DNA of 64,000 bases from Buxus sempervirens (GCA_947561395.2 OX387184.1:8370001-8434000), one strand, 5' to 3'. Counted from the stretch's first letter, positions 1-10,918 are shown. The notes: generated from the letters alone by a model not told the origin. Program-made: numbers and translations.

Positions 1-785
1 TTGGATTGTTGGGTCTATAGCCCATTCTTGTGATAGTTCCTCCATCCACTGTGTTATAGGCATTGAAATAGCCATGATATGCACGCCCTCTTCAAACTGA
101 CGGGATAATCCATCTGCCGCTTTGTTCTCTTGACCGGATTGATACGTGATTTCAATTCATACCCCAATAACTTGGTAAGCCATTTGTGTTGCATTGGGGT
201 AGTGATCCTTTGTTCCAACAGGTATTTCAAGCTAAAATGATCTGTTTTGATTTTGAAGTGACGACCTAGAAGGTAATGCCTCCATTTTTGTATGAAAAAA
301 ACCACTGCTAGCATATCTTTTTCACAGGTGGAGAGACCAAGAGTCCTTGGTGACAAGGCCTTGCTAATGAAGGCGATGGGCCTCCCCTCTTGCATTAGTA
401 CTGTGCCCAATCTTGTGCTGGATGCGTCACACTCAATCACAAAGGTTTTATCAAAGTTGGGCAAAGCAAGGACGGGAGTTGTATTCATGGTTAGCTTGAG
501 TGAGTGGAAGGCTTTGTCGGCTTCCGGGGTCCATTGAAAGTTGTCCTTCTTTAGTAAAGCTGTGAGTGGTTGACTGATCTTGCCGTAGTCACGTACGAAA
601 CGACGAATGTTGCCTGTTAGGCCCAAGAATCCTCGTAGGGCCTTGATTGTGGTGGGCTTGGGCCATTGAACCATGCTTGCGACCTTAGCCGGGTCCATAG
701 CCACTCCATATCGCGAGATAATATGGCTAAGGTATTATAATTTTTGTTGTCCAAATTGGCATTTGGAGAGCTTTACCCGGAAATG
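1..785 (-). pseudogene. Ty3/gypsy RT C-terminal part and RNase H (fossil)
   Basis: The minus-strand translation shows the thumb/connection of a gypsy reverse transcriptase (FLGLTGNIRRFVRDYGKI) followed by the RNase H-like segment with FVIECDASSTRLGTVL and the TDHFSLKYLLEQ motif. It continues off the left end. The neighbouring solo LTR separates it from the rest of RT. Confidence 0.85.
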
Positions 786-790
786 ATTGG
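786..790. repeat. Target duplication ATTGG, left copy (solo LTR B)
   Basis: ATTGG at 786-790 is repeated at 3,204-3,208, exactly flanking the TG...CA ends of the solo LTR. Five bases is the usual duplication size for LTR integrases. Confidence 0.9.
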
Positions 791-2409
791 TGTGCGCACC
801 TAAAACCTGGCCTAGATCGCACGCCGGGCGCACCTTCGGTGCGTGCCTCGGGACATTCGGAGTCGCCATTGCCTGAGAGTGCAGGCAGACACGGTTTTGC
901 CCTATTCGGGTCTAAGTCTGGTCTGCGGCTTTTCAGAGTTCTAGCTAAGTCCTCGGTTACGGTCCGGGGAAGTCCTAAAGACACCCCGGCCCGCCCCGTC
1001 GGTTTGACGGGTCCCTCGGGTCTCCCTGGTTTTTGAGTCAATTTCACCTTTCCTAGACCAGCATGCTGCCTTATTAGGTTTGGCGGGGCCCTCTGGAGGT
1101 GTGGGTCCCTTTTTATTTGATTTTATCTTTTTATTTATTTAAGTGATGTGGGTCGGACCCGGGTCCCGTTGGAAGACCCGTGGGTTGTCATGGTTGGGCC
1201 TTGGGCCCAGCTGGGTTATTGGGTAACCCATTTGGTTATCTTATTTACTTACACATTCCATGGGCTTAGTGGGCTTGGATTTGGCCCATTAGCCAAGAGT
1301 TAAGTGGCCTTGGACCTGTTTATTGAAAACGGGCCTGGTATGGGCCAGTCAAAAGTGGGCCCCACTAGTGGGCCAAAGGGATCTTAATGGGCCTATCTAG
1401 GCCCAAAGTCCAAAAATGGGCTTAATATAGCCCAAGTGGTTTAAGGGAGTGGTTCAAGCCGGCTTAGGCCGGGTCAGGCCCAACCGAACCAAGAAATTAC
1501 ACTTTTTACATTATTTTTACATCTGCCCGTATTTTCTTTACGGTCTCGCTTGCCCGTGAATGGATTCCGGTCCCCCTTGTCCGTGAATCAAACACGGTCC
1601 AGGCTGGACCGGCCTAAGTTTACGGACGCGACCTGTTTTGCATGTTTGCTGCCGATTTCAATCTGGATCAGTTCCGTGGCTTTCTTGGGATCTTTCTGCA
1701 ACTGATGTTGAAGTTTTCAGCTTCTCCAGATTTGGTACTTGCTTCATTTGGTTCAAAAATGTCATTCTTCCTCTTCCTTTTGTTCTTGGAGGAGACCATC
1801 TTTCTTTTTTATTGTTCATAGCCAGTTTCCAAGGGAAAATAAGGGAATTTACAGGGCTTAGGGATCTCTTTTAAAGGAGTCCACTCTTCCCATACTAAAA
1901 AACATATACTTCAAGTCAATGAAAAAGTGTTCTTAGAACACCTCTTTTTTCTTTTCTTTCCTTTTTTGCTTATGATCATCTTTATAGAACTTGGCTTAAT
2001 ACTATCAACAACAACCAGGTTAGTGATATCAAAATGAAATAATCAAAGGAAAGTGGAGAAAACTTGAAATGATAACTTTGGTCATATTAGAAAATGTAAT
2101 ATACTTACAATGCTAGTGATGATTTCTCCGATGAATCCGGCAGCGCTTCCGCGTCTTCCAAAGTTTGTTGGGACGAATTGGGAAGGGCTTGGTTAGGCTC
2201 GGTTAAGTGGCCTTGGTCAATGGATGGTAAATGAGATGATTGGGCATGGTTTTGGGGTAATCTTATAGCATAGGGGTAATTTGGGTATGAAAAATGATTT
2301 TGGTTAGGGATGGTGGTGGTTGGGCAGGGCTTCGGCCGTGGAGTGCACCAGGAGGGAGAGGAGGTAGGCCAGAGAGGGATGGCTTGTTCAAATGAGGGGG
2401 GTGGCTTCT

Positions 2410-2418
2410 CTATTTATA
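2410..2418 (-). promoter_or_regulatory. LTR B TATA box
   Basis: TATAAATAG on the minus strand, about 25 bp downstream of the centre of the last palindrome in the array. It marks the U3/R side of this LTR. Confidence 0.7.
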
Positions 2419-2432
2419 GGCAAAATTTCCGT

Positions 2433-2646
2433 GCCCGTATTTGAAATACGGGCATGCCTTGCCCGTACTTCAAGTACGGGCGTGCCTTGCCCGTAATTAA
2501 AGTACGGGCGAAAAACGCACATTTGCGAATCTCGCGAATCGGCCGTACGGGACGCGTGTCCCGCCGTACAGCGACGCGTGTCTTCTACCAGAATCTTGCC
2601 CGTATTTCAAATACGGGCATGCCCTGCCCGTAATTCAAATACGGTC
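2433..2646. repeat. Phased palindrome array in LTR B (3 + 2 units, 28-bp period)
   Basis: Five 21-bp inverted repeats of the form GCCCGTA-N7-TACGGGC lie at 2,433-2,453, 2,461-2,481, 2,489-2,509, 2,598-2,618 and 2,626-2,646. Centre-to-centre spacing is exactly 28 bp within each cluster. The same arrangement occurs in LTR A. Confidence 0.9.
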
Positions 2647-3203
2647 CATCACGTTTTTAAAATGTTTGGATTTCAAACCTTTATTCAATTTGGTTTTTTG
2701 CAAGATTCTTATTCGATTTTTCGATTATTTTATTAAAAAGCGAGATTCTCTTTATTAAAATATTATTAAACACATTTATCTTATTTATTTTATTGGTTTA
2801 TTCCATTTTTTGCTGCCTTTTTTGCCACATGGGCAGTTTTTCTGAAACTTCAACTGCTCATAACTTCTTCATCCGGTGTCCGATTTCAGCAAACTTAGTG
2901 TCGTTGGAACCGGCTCGGAATCACCTATCCACTGGGGTCAAGTTTGGCAGCTGAATTGGGGTTGAGCAAAAAGTCAACTTTTTGCTCCCCAAAAGTTTGA
3001 CCAGTTCATATCTTTCTCATCTGGACTCCGATTCCAGCAAATTCAGTTGCATTGGAATCGTGTCGAAATACTCTTTTCAATGAGATGAAGTTCGATGGCC
3101 AAATTTACTTGAATTAAAAAGTCAAATTTTGACCCCCTCAGGGTTTGACTTTTGACTTTTTATTTTTCTTTATTTTGGGGGATGCAAAAATCAGGTGCTA
3201 ACA

Positions 3204-4194
3204 ATTGGCTTGCAAGACACCCATGGTAAGTTCTACATGATGAAGATGGTCCTTCCAACTGCGGCTATATACCAAAATATCATAAAAAAACACAAGCACA
3301 AATTTGCGAAGATGGTTTTGAATACCTCGTTCATTAGGCTTCGGAAGGTGGAAGGAGCGTTGGTCGACCAAGAACTCATAGTGGCCTTTGTGAGTCCTAA
3401 ATGCTGTTTTGTGTATATCGTCGGGGTGCACCCTTATTTGATGGTACCTCGGCTCTAAGATCCAACTTAGAGAAGTATTGTGTTCCATCTAGTTCATCCA
3501 ATAGTTCATCAATGACAGGTATGGGAAACTTGTCTTTCATGGTTTCCCGATTCAGCGCCCGATAATCCACACACATTCGCCAAGTGTTGTCCTTCTTTTT
3601 AACCAATAGCATTGGGGATGAGAATGGGCTTACACTAGGTTGAATACTTCCTGCTGCCAATAACTCCATTACAATCTTCTCTATTTCATTTTTTTGAATG
3701 TAAGGATATCTATAGGGCTGAACATTGGAGGGAGAGCTGCCCGGTTTTAGGGGTATTCGGTGATCTTGAGGTCTGCACAGGGGCAGCCCACTTGGTTCTG
3801 AAAAGACATCATCATATTTATTTAGGAGTGCTTCAATTTCTGCCTCCAAACAGTCCTCAGTACCCATTTTGGGCTGGTCAGCTTGTCTGATGGCCATTTG
3901 GACATCACCCTTGACTGTTGTAATCGTCTGGGCCCCAATAGTGTGGCCCATCCATGAGCTGTAGCCATTCTGGGATGTGGTGTGGGCTTGTTCAAGATGG
4001 AGAATGGGTTGTATTAGAAACAACTGAGCAATAGCAGCTTGATTAGACCTTCTCAAGGTCCGATTCATTTCTTCCGCTCCAAGTAGTTTGTTGGGTCCGG
4101 TGGTAGCACCTCGTAACACATGCCGTTGTCCATTTGTAGTGAACTCCATAAGAAGGTTTTGGAAATCCCAAATAATGGGTCCAAGCCTTGCCAA
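3204..4194 (-). pseudogene. Ty3/gypsy protease-RT spacer and reverse transcriptase (fossil)
   Basis: Minus-strand translation shows the RT entry region ([20 protein letters not shown], then [17 protein letters not shown] and YFSKLDLR) and the following palm segment ([19 protein letters not shown]). These are standard Ty3/gypsy RT motifs. The left end is cut by solo LTR B. Confidence 0.88.
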
Positions 4195-4245
4195 ACTCCA
4201 AGCACCATGTCACATCCTCCTAACAATAATAGACGCATATCTGTT

Positions 4246-4773
4246 TCAAATGTTGCTCCATGCATGACCCATTGAAGCTGTCGGCATACCGCCGTACGTG
4301 CTAGATATTTTAGTGCCATTAGCTACTGCCACTGGAAGGGGATTGGTTTGGTGAATAGTGCATCTCGTTCTTTTTGCCACAATTGGATCAAGGAAATTGT
4401 GGGTACTGCCGGAATCGATAAGGATTGTTACCGGTTTATGCTTAATGTAACCATGCACTCTCATGGTGTGGTTAGCGTTTGATCCCGCAAGAGCATGAAT
4501 TGAAATAACTGGTTCTTCATTTGTGGGTTCCTCTTCTGGTTCATCTTCTTCTACTAGCTCTTCCTCCTCTCCTTCCAATAAGTATAACTGTCGTCTTTTG
4601 CAACGGTGCCCCCTCTCATATTTTTCATCACAATAATAGCATAGCCCTTTGGCTCGCCGATCGTCCATTTGTGCTTGAGAGATTCGTTTGATGGGTGGTA
4701 TGGCAGTGGTTGTGGTGGGTTTGTAATTGGTAGGAAGAGTTTGTGGCTTGTGCGTAGCTCTTACTTTCCGAAC
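4246..4773 (-). pseudogene. Ty3/gypsy gag C-terminus with zinc knuckle, and aspartic protease (fossil)
   Basis: Minus-strand translation has a knuckle of the CYYCDEKYERGHRC kind, an acidic linker, then the pepsin-like protease segment with the active-site context ILIDSGSTHNFLD. The right end is the target site of solo LTR A, which separates it from the gag N-terminal part. Confidence 0.87.
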
Positions 4774-4778
4774 CATTG
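4774..4778. repeat. Target duplication CATTG, left copy (solo LTR A)
   Basis: CATTG at 4,774-4,778 is repeated at 7,224-7,228, exactly outside the TG...CA ends of the solo LTR. Confidence 0.9.
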
Positions 4779-5337
4779 TGTTAGCACCTGATTTTTGCAC
4801 CCCAAAAAATGCAAAAAATGAAATTTTAATTAAAAAGTCAAACCCTGAGGGGACCGAAATTTGACTTTTTGATCCAAAGAAAATTGGCCATCAAACTTCC
4901 TTTCATTGAAAAGAGCATTTCGACACGGTTCTAATGCAACTGAGTTTGCCAGAATCGGAGTCCGGATGAGAAAGTTATGAACCGGTCAAACTTTTGGGGG
5001 AGCGAAAGTTGACTTTTTGCTCGACCCCAATTCAACTGCCCAATTTGATCCCAGTGGATAGTATGTTCCGAGCTGATTCCAACGACACCAAATTTGCTAA
5101 AATCGGACATCAGACGAAGAAGTTATGGGCAGTTGAAGTTTCAAAGAAAGCTGCCCATGTGGCAAAACAGCAGTAAAAAGAAGAATAGATGAATTAAATA
5201 AATAAAAATAATCTTTTAATATTATTTTAATAAGAGAATCTCGTTTTATAATAAAATAATCAAAAAATCGGATAAAAATCTTTAAATAAACTAAATTGAA
5301 TAAAGATTTGAAATCCAAACATTTTTAAAACGTGCTG

Positions 5338-5552
5338 GACCGTATTTGCATTACGGGCAGGGCATGCCTGTATTTGAAGTACGGGCACGCTTCTGGAAGC
5401 AAACACGCGTCGCAGTACGGCAGGACACGCGTTCCGTACGGAAGAATCTGCGATAATTGCAAATATTCGTTTTTCGCCCGTATTTGAATTACGGGCAAGG
5501 CACGCCCGTACTTGAAGTGCGGGCAAGGCATGCCCGTAGTTCAAATACGGGC
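5338..5552. repeat. Phased palindrome array in LTR A (2 + 3 units, 28-bp period)
   Basis: Five 21-bp inverted repeats GCCCGTA-N7-TACGGGC (some with one or two changes) at 5,338-5,358, 5,366-5,386, 5,476-5,496, 5,504-5,524 and 5,532-5,552. Centres are 28 bp apart within clusters. The last centre is about 25 bp before the TATA box. Confidence 0.9.
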
Positions 5553-5566
5553 ACGAAAATTTTGCC

Positions 5567-5575
5567 TATAAATAG
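5567..5575 (+). promoter_or_regulatory. LTR A TATA box
   Basis: TATAAATAG directly after the palindrome array, matching the mirrored arrangement in LTR B. Confidence 0.72.
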
Positions 5576-7223
5576 AGAGGCCACCCCCTCATTTGGGGAA
5601 GCTGAGCCTCCAGGCTTCCTCCCTCTTCCCCTCTCACGTTTTCCACGGCCAACCTCTGCCCGGTTGCCGCCACCCCTAAACCCTTTTTGTTCCCAAAATA
5701 CCCCTGTCCCATCGAAACTATGTCCAAACCTCCTCTAATCCTCCTTTGAACGTAACCGCCTACCGAATCCCTTTTGAACCCAACTTAAGAATTTTTGGAG
5801 GACGCGGAAGCGCTGCCCAATTTACTGGAGGAACCATAACCTGTAAATCATATTGTGGTAAGTATGTTTAATTTTTTAATCAATACAAGTTTAATGTAGT
5901 TACTTTCAATTTCTCTTCAAATTTCCCTTTTAAATTTTGTTCTTGGTGTTACTAATCAATTTATTGTCTTTTTTAGTATTGTGAGATGCTAAGTTCAAAA
6001 GGGAGGGGATCATCATGAAAAAAAAAAAGAGAAAGTGCTTTAAGGACACCTTAATTAACTAATTTAGTAACTTATTTTGGTTCTTTGGAAAGGTAGAATT
6101 TGGCTCCTTTGAGATTCCCTAATCCCCTGTAAACCCCTTTTTCCATTCTTGAATTTGGCTACAAGCAATCAAGAGGAGGTCTTATTGCTTCCGGAATATC
6201 AAAAGGAAGAAGAAGAGAATGGCCTTCTAGGCCAAATGAAGAAAATGTAGCATTTGAAGAACCTGGAATCTCAACGGAAGTCATCGGACATCCCAAGAAG
6301 GCCACGGAACTGATCCCAGGAAGAATCGGCGGCCAAAATGCAAAACTGGAGGCGCCCGTAAACTCAGAACGGTCCAGTCTGGACCGTGTTTGCTTCACGG
6401 GCGAGGCAAACCGGATTTCGTCTACGGGCGACGATGGACCGTATAGACAATACGGGCTAATGTAAAAATAATATAAAAAATGTAATTTTCCGGCCCGGTT
6501 GAACCTAATTCGACCTGAACCGGCCTGAACCAGTCCCTTAAGCAATTTGGGCTATCTTAAGCCCATATTTGGACCATGGGCCCAGATGGGCCCACCAAGA
6601 CCACCCTGGGCCCAACCGTGGAGCCCACTTCGGACCGGCCCAAACCAGGCCCGTTTTCAATAAACGGGCCCAAGGCCATTTGACTTTGGCTAATGGGCCC
6701 ATTCCAAGCCCACTAAGCCCAAACCTAAAGTGTAAATAAATAAAATAATAAAATAACCAAATGGGTTACCCAATAACCCAACTGGGCCCAAGGCCCAACC
6801 ATGGCAGCCCACGGGTCTTCCAACGGGACCCGGGTCCGACCCATTCCGCTAAATAAAAAGATAAAATCAAAATAAAGGGGACCTATGCCTTCAATGGTCC
6901 CACCAGACCAAATAAAGTGTGCATGCTGGCTTAGGAATTGGGTGAAAACCAAGTTGACTCAAAACCAAGGAGACCCACGGGACCTGTCAATCGACGGGGC
7001 GGGCTAGGGTGTCTTCGGGCTTCCCTAGACGTAACCGAGAACTTGCTCAGAACTCTAATAAGCCGCAGACCAGAATAATTAGGCCCGAATAGGTGCCCCT
7101 TTTGTGTCTGCCTGCACCTCTCAGGCAGTGGCGACTCCAAACTCCAAATCAGTCCCGAGGCGAGCATCACTCTTTGCATGCACCTCGTCGTGCGGCCCGA
7201 AACCGAAATCGGGGGTGCGCACA

Positions 7224-7931
7224 CATTGCCTCCATTGTCTCCTCTTGTAATCCATCTAACCCGATTGCTTGAGATAAGGTGGTGGGACGAAACATCATAA
7301 CACCATTTCTTATCTCTGCTTGCAAGCCGCTTGTGAAGCAACTTACAAAAAATTCTTCTGATACGCCTGCAGTTTGACTCATTAGTGCTTCAAATTGCTC
7401 ATAATATGTATGCATAGAACTTACTTGCTTGAGTTTAGTGAGTTGGCCCACTGCATCCTCATAATGGTTTGGACCAAAATGTATAGAGATATCATTGGCG
7501 AAGGTCTTCCAATTGATTTGATTTTTTCAAACCTCATAGCTTTGGAACCACTCCAGAGCCTTACCTTCCAAATGAATGGAAGCTAGATACACCATATCCT
7601 CATCTCTTATGCCGTTGAAGTTCAAGAACCGGTTGCAGCGATAAATCCAACCTCTAGGATTGTCTCCATCAAAACGAGGGAATTCGATCTTAGTGTACCT
7701 AGTGTGAACGGTGTCCCTACTCGAGTTGTTCCTTGTTCCAGCGTAACTGGAAGCTTCTCTTCGATCACTTTCATTCAAGTGATTAGCTAGTTGGTCATAC
7801 TTGAGGTTCATTGGCGCCACCATTTGTGACAGGTCCTTCATAGCTGTAGCTTATTTATCTGAACTATCTTTCAGCTGTTTGATGGTATCTTCCATGCACC
7901 TAGTATCTTGTGACCTAGTTCCTTCGGCCAT
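7224..7931 (-). pseudogene. Ty3/gypsy gag N-terminal and middle region (fossil)
   Basis: Minus-strand translation shows the retrotransposon gag core with FDGDNPRGWIYRCNRFLNF and the following YYEQFEALMSQTAGVSEEFF segment. A gag start lies near 7,931, just downstream of the primer site. The left end is the target site of solo LTR A. Confidence 0.82.
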
Positions 7932-7960
7932 TGTTATCAACCTCACAAGGTAGGATGGAT

Positions 7961-7973
7961 GCTCTAATACCAA
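7961..7973 (-). other. Primer binding site of the gypsy fossil
   Basis: Minus strand reads TTGGTATTAGAGC next to the LTR end, close to the TGGTATCAGAGC complement of initiator Met tRNA used by many plant LTR elements. Confidence 0.75.
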
Positions 7974-7974
7974 T

Positions 7975-8324
7975 TGATAAGAACATGATACGAATGGATT
8001 TGGGTAGAGAAGAAGGAGAACAGAATAGTGAGAGGAAGAATAAGGAAAATGGAAATTTACTACTTTTTTTACTCAATACTTTTGACTACTTAAATAGCCT
8101 TATCTCCTAAACAAACTACAACTACTAAACTGGAAAATAGGATAACTATCACTCAGGTTGAAGATCAGCACAACCTGAGCTTAACAAACTTGAACAAATC
8201 CTAACGACTTAACAATCTTGACCAAAGATTAAAATAACTTAACAAACTTGAACAGATCCTTCTTGACCAGATCTTCTCCACGTCTGCGCTTCCAGTTGGC
8301 ATGTATTCATTGTCGCACATATCA
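7975..8324 (-). mobile_element. 5' LTR of the gypsy fossil, 350 bp
   Basis: The right boundary TATCA and left boundary TGATA form the short inverted ends of a TG...CA LTR; the primer site follows directly at the left. Its partner LTR is outside the window. Confidence 0.75.
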
Positions 8325-8660
8325 GAACAACAAGGAAGAAGAAAGCAATTTATTCGGCAAGTCCCTCTTCTAGGGGGAAATCTACTTACAAAGACAAGAC
8401 TTAATTCAAATTTCTTGGATGCTTTCCTCTACACGATTGCCTCTTTTATAGGCTTTACAGAATAATCTCTATCCCCCTTCTAAGCACATAGATCTTTTAT
8501 TAAGGATTATTATTACCATTAAGACTAACCTTCTAAATTGACATTCCCTAACTTCTCTCTTAGCCGTTACCTTCCTTCTTGTGCTGTTCATAGCCGTTAT
8601 CTCATCCAAGCTAAGAATCACTCTAACAACCTCTTTTGCATGGTAATGTTTGCCACATCA
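8325..8660 (-). mobile_element. Fragment of a second LTR family (copia-like)
   Basis: Minus strand carries CTATAAAAGAGG (TATA type) near 8,446, followed by an AATAAA signal near 8,350, then abuts the gypsy 5' LTR. This order suggests an LTR into whose 3' part the gypsy element inserted. The family is inferred from layout only; no coding part is seen. Confidence 0.5.
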
Positions 8661-8984
8661 CCATCTTACCATGTACGTAACAATAGGTTCATTTCGCTAC
8701 AAATGATAACAACGGTCAAACTCCAATGTGAACATGTGCTTTACTATCGTTCATTCGGATATTTCTTTTTATTTTCGTCTATTGACCTTTTCCCTCACAA
8801 GGAGGATCCTGCGAAGACAGCCGCCGGCCAGTAGGAAAACTCGTGAATGCTTTGTTTTAAAAGTTTTGTCGTGTGTTTGATTTAACCGGCGATCCGCTTG
8901 ACCCGGCCCTTTCCCGTTCCTGTATTGAAAGAGGATTTTGTTGCGAGGGGCAGCATCTGGAAACTTATCAGAAATTTGCTATTT

Positions 8985-9185
8985 TTATTTTTTATTTTTT
9001 TATATAAAAAAAAATTTTATTGAACTGATTAGCTAGGTATAATACGGGCTGAGTGCGCCCCAAAAAGTCATCTAAAAGACTAAAACAAACCTATTAACCC
9101 TCATAGGAACCTCAAAATTAGCCTCTTGATAGGCAACAGAATTTGCTTCACGGTATATCTTAATCTGGTGGACTGCTATAAAGCC
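8985..9185 (-). mobile_element. LINE 3' end fragment (block I copy)
   Basis: Minus-strand translation gives IYREANSVAYQEANFEVP, resembling the end of the RNase H domain of plant L1-type LINEs, followed by a short tail and an A-rich 3' end (T/A-rich 8,985-9,015 on the plus strand). A matching copy lies at 33,789-33,968, so the insertion predates the block duplication. Confidence 0.6.
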
Positions 9186-9287
9186 ACCGCAGAAATTTGC
9201 TACTGAAGCAAGCCAGCATGCACCAGTTTGTGAAACCTAATAAAGTCCTAAATACTATAATAAAGACTATAATTTGCTACTGAAGCA

Positions 9288-9355
9288 AGTCAACATGACC
9301 AGTTTTGTGAAACCTAATAAAGTCTTAAAGCAAGTCACAAACTGGTCATGCTGAC
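9288..9355. repeat. Small hairpin shared by blocks I and II
   Basis: An arm with CATGACCAGTTTTGTGA pairs with TCACAAACTGGTCATG. The related area in block II lies at about 34,000-34,070. Confidence 0.6.
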
Positions 9356-9972
9356 TTGTGCCTTAAAGACTATACAAGTCTTTTAAGGCACAATCAATCA
9401 ATTCGCTAGAAGAAATGCTCACCTATAATTGTGGAATGCAGGCAGGTCTTGCCGTGTCTGTAGGAGACCTATTATTTGCCGTCTGGGATACGTGTGCGTT
9501 TCGACGGGTCAAATTGTTTCACGTTAAATCCACTTCGTCCCAGGCCAGTGAGTGGGACAAAGACAAGGGATTGACTAATCTGCCGTGAAGCCGCCCCATT
9601 TGAGAGTCCGTCAAGAACGCGGGTGCTCCGGTCTTTCTTTCGTGCTTCCATTTCCATGCGAAAACACGAACGTATTTTGACCAGATTCAGTTCTGAATAC
9701 CAACGAACTATTCATGAGTATCCCGTTAGTAGCCGGCCGGCCGCACTTCTACCTTTCGGCTAGCCTTATAATTTCATCCGAAGAGTAGTAAATTAAAACG
9801 TAAAAAAGATTACTTTAATTTCCCACCAAAAACTTCCATGTTATAGTAAGAGAGATCGTTCGATCTCGTTCTTAATTCTCATAATTAAATAGTACATAAA
9901 GCTGTGTAGAACACCGTTTATTTTATTATATTCCTAACAAGCTTGAAATATTTAAGTGATTTATATATCACT

Positions 9973-10671
9973 TTAATTTCTGTTTGCAGCCTTGTAATCG
10001 CTAAAGAGTTGTTCCGCAGTCTTCCCCAGCAATTCCACGAAGAAGTTGGGACTGTAACCGGTCCTCATATTCCGGTTGAGATCCCCCACAAACCCATTTT
10101 GGAGACTGTTACAGTAGTCCAAGAACCGAGCGGTGACGTCGTAACCCTTGTCCCACCTATCACCCTGCCCAGGTTTCACCCAGTGTGAAGGGATGAACTC
10201 GGCCTTCAGCCTCACATAGTCTGCAATCCCTTCTATTAGTCCTCCGGGAGCCTGTCCGTTCCCGTTCCACTGCCACACATGTACCATCTCATGGTACAGG
10301 ACGCCTGTGATCTCCTTCTTCACGTCGCCTGAATATCCAGCGATGTAGTTAGCGCTCAGATGGATTTCATTATTGTTTCTAGCGAATGCCGGCACCGGGG
10401 GATCCTCAAAGGACTCGACGATCAAGCTCACCTGTCGAACGGGCTTTCGGTCTGCTTCGTTGGTCTGAGCGAAGGCTTTCCATATGAAATCAGTGGCGGC
10501 AACCAGCTTCTGCCTGCTATACTCAACACCAATCTGGGCGTTGAATATGTCACCTCCCCGTGTTCCGGATGCTTTGTTAGTTACAAAATATTCTACAGCG
10601 TGTGACCCTTGCAAGGCTGCAAGGGACAGCAGAGACGATAGGAAAAATATGGGGAATATTAGGCGAGCCAT
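9973..10671 (-). CDS. BSP1: PR-17/basic secretory protein family
   Basis: 232 residues, intronless. A signal peptide of about 25 residues ends at QGSHA before VEY. The zinc-binding HEMVH is at residues 127-131 in LYHEMVHVWQWNGNGQ, followed by GLIEGIADYVRLKA, which probably supplies further metal ligands. The family (plant BSP, PR-17; tobacco NtPRp27 and wheat WCI-5 are known members) is extracellular, predicted to be a metallopeptidase, and induced by wounding or pathogens in other species; the substrate is unknown. The C-terminal half is almost the same as BSP3, but residues about 28-97 differ strongly and carry FEDPPVP where the others have a shorter loop. The gene looks intact. A TATA-like stretch and a G-box lie upstream. 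It is the first gene of block I, and all seven copies share this strand. Confidence 0.95.
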   Translation of the reverse strand: MARLIFPIFFLSSLLSLAALQGSHAVEYFVTNKASGTRGGDIFNAQIGVEYSRQKLVAATDFIWKAFAQTNEADRKPVRQVSLIVESFEDPPVPAFARNNNEIHLSANYIAGYSGDVKKEITGVLYHEMVHVWQWNGNGQAPGGLIEGIADYVRLKAEFIPSHWVKPGQGDRWDKGYDVTARFLDYCNSLQNGFVGDLNRNMRTGYSPNFFVELLGKTAEQLFSDYKAANRN

Positions 10672-10737
10672 TTCTGCACTTTTTTTTTTTTAAAGTTTCT
10701 TGCACGTAGATAGATATATAAGAGAGGAGGAGCTGTG

Positions 10738-10816
10738 TGTATATATATATAGAGACACAGAGGCGTTGTACTCAGTTGGAAGATTCAAAGGATGAACAAA
10801 CTAGAGCATCACGTGG
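10738..10816 (-). promoter_or_regulatory. BSP1 promoter: TATA-like stretch and G-box
   Basis: A TATATATATA stretch (10,739-10,753) lies about 70-80 bp before the ATG at 10,671. CACGTG (G-box) lies at 10,810-10,815, about 140 bp upstream. A degenerate W-box (ATTCAAAGG where BSP4 has GGTCAAAGG) lies between them. Confidence 0.6.
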
Positions 10817-10918
10817 TTGCGCAACTTGTATGCGAAAACAATACGATTAAAAGTCTATATAAAAATCGTATGAGCGTGTGGAGGAGGAAAACCAACTTGG
10901 CGCATACGGATTGATGTG

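Larger units (their letters stand above)
791..3203 (-). mobile_element. Solo LTR B, about 2.4 kb, minus orientation
   Basis: It starts TGTGCGCACC and ends GCTAACA on the plus strand, so read on the minus strand it begins TGTTAGCACC and ends GTGCGCACA. It is flanked by a perfect 5-bp duplication. It is the same family as 4,779-7,223 in opposite orientation, sharing the palindrome array, TATA box and terminal sequence. No internal coding domain is present, so it is a solo LTR from LTR-LTR recombination. Length and style suggest a Tat/Ogre-like gypsy family (inference). Confidence 0.88.
4779..7223 (+). mobile_element. Solo LTR A, about 2.45 kb, plus orientation
   Basis: Begins TGTTAGCACC and ends GGTGCGCACA, with a perfect 5-bp flanking duplication. 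It carries a TATA box near 5,567, a palindrome array upstream of it, and a GGCGACTCC-type stretch near the 3' end seen in large Tat-type plant LTRs. No coding domain: a solo LTR. It sits inside gag of the host gypsy fossil. Reading frames inside it are chance. Confidence 0.9.
1..8324 (-). mobile_element. Ty3/gypsy LTR retrotransposon fossil, 5' part, with two nested solo LTRs
   Basis: Reading right to left it shows a short LTR (7,975-8,324), an initiator-Met-tRNA-like primer site, gag, a zinc knuckle, aspartic protease, reverse transcriptase and RNase H; integrase and the 3' LTR would lie beyond the left edge. The gag-protease-RT-RNase H order and short LTR fit Ty3/gypsy; the lineage (chromovirus of the Reina kind is possible) is inference. 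It is a broken fossil: two solo LTRs of another family interrupt it, and there are a few further breaks. It is older than both insertions. Confidence 0.88.

Noticed and set aside
839-1036. Small plus-strand frame in solo LTR B
   Set aside because: GC-richer LTR end; chance frame.
6159-6952. Frames of 75-128 codons inside solo LTR A
   Set aside because: LTR sequence of a non-coding type; the frames are not shared with LTR B.
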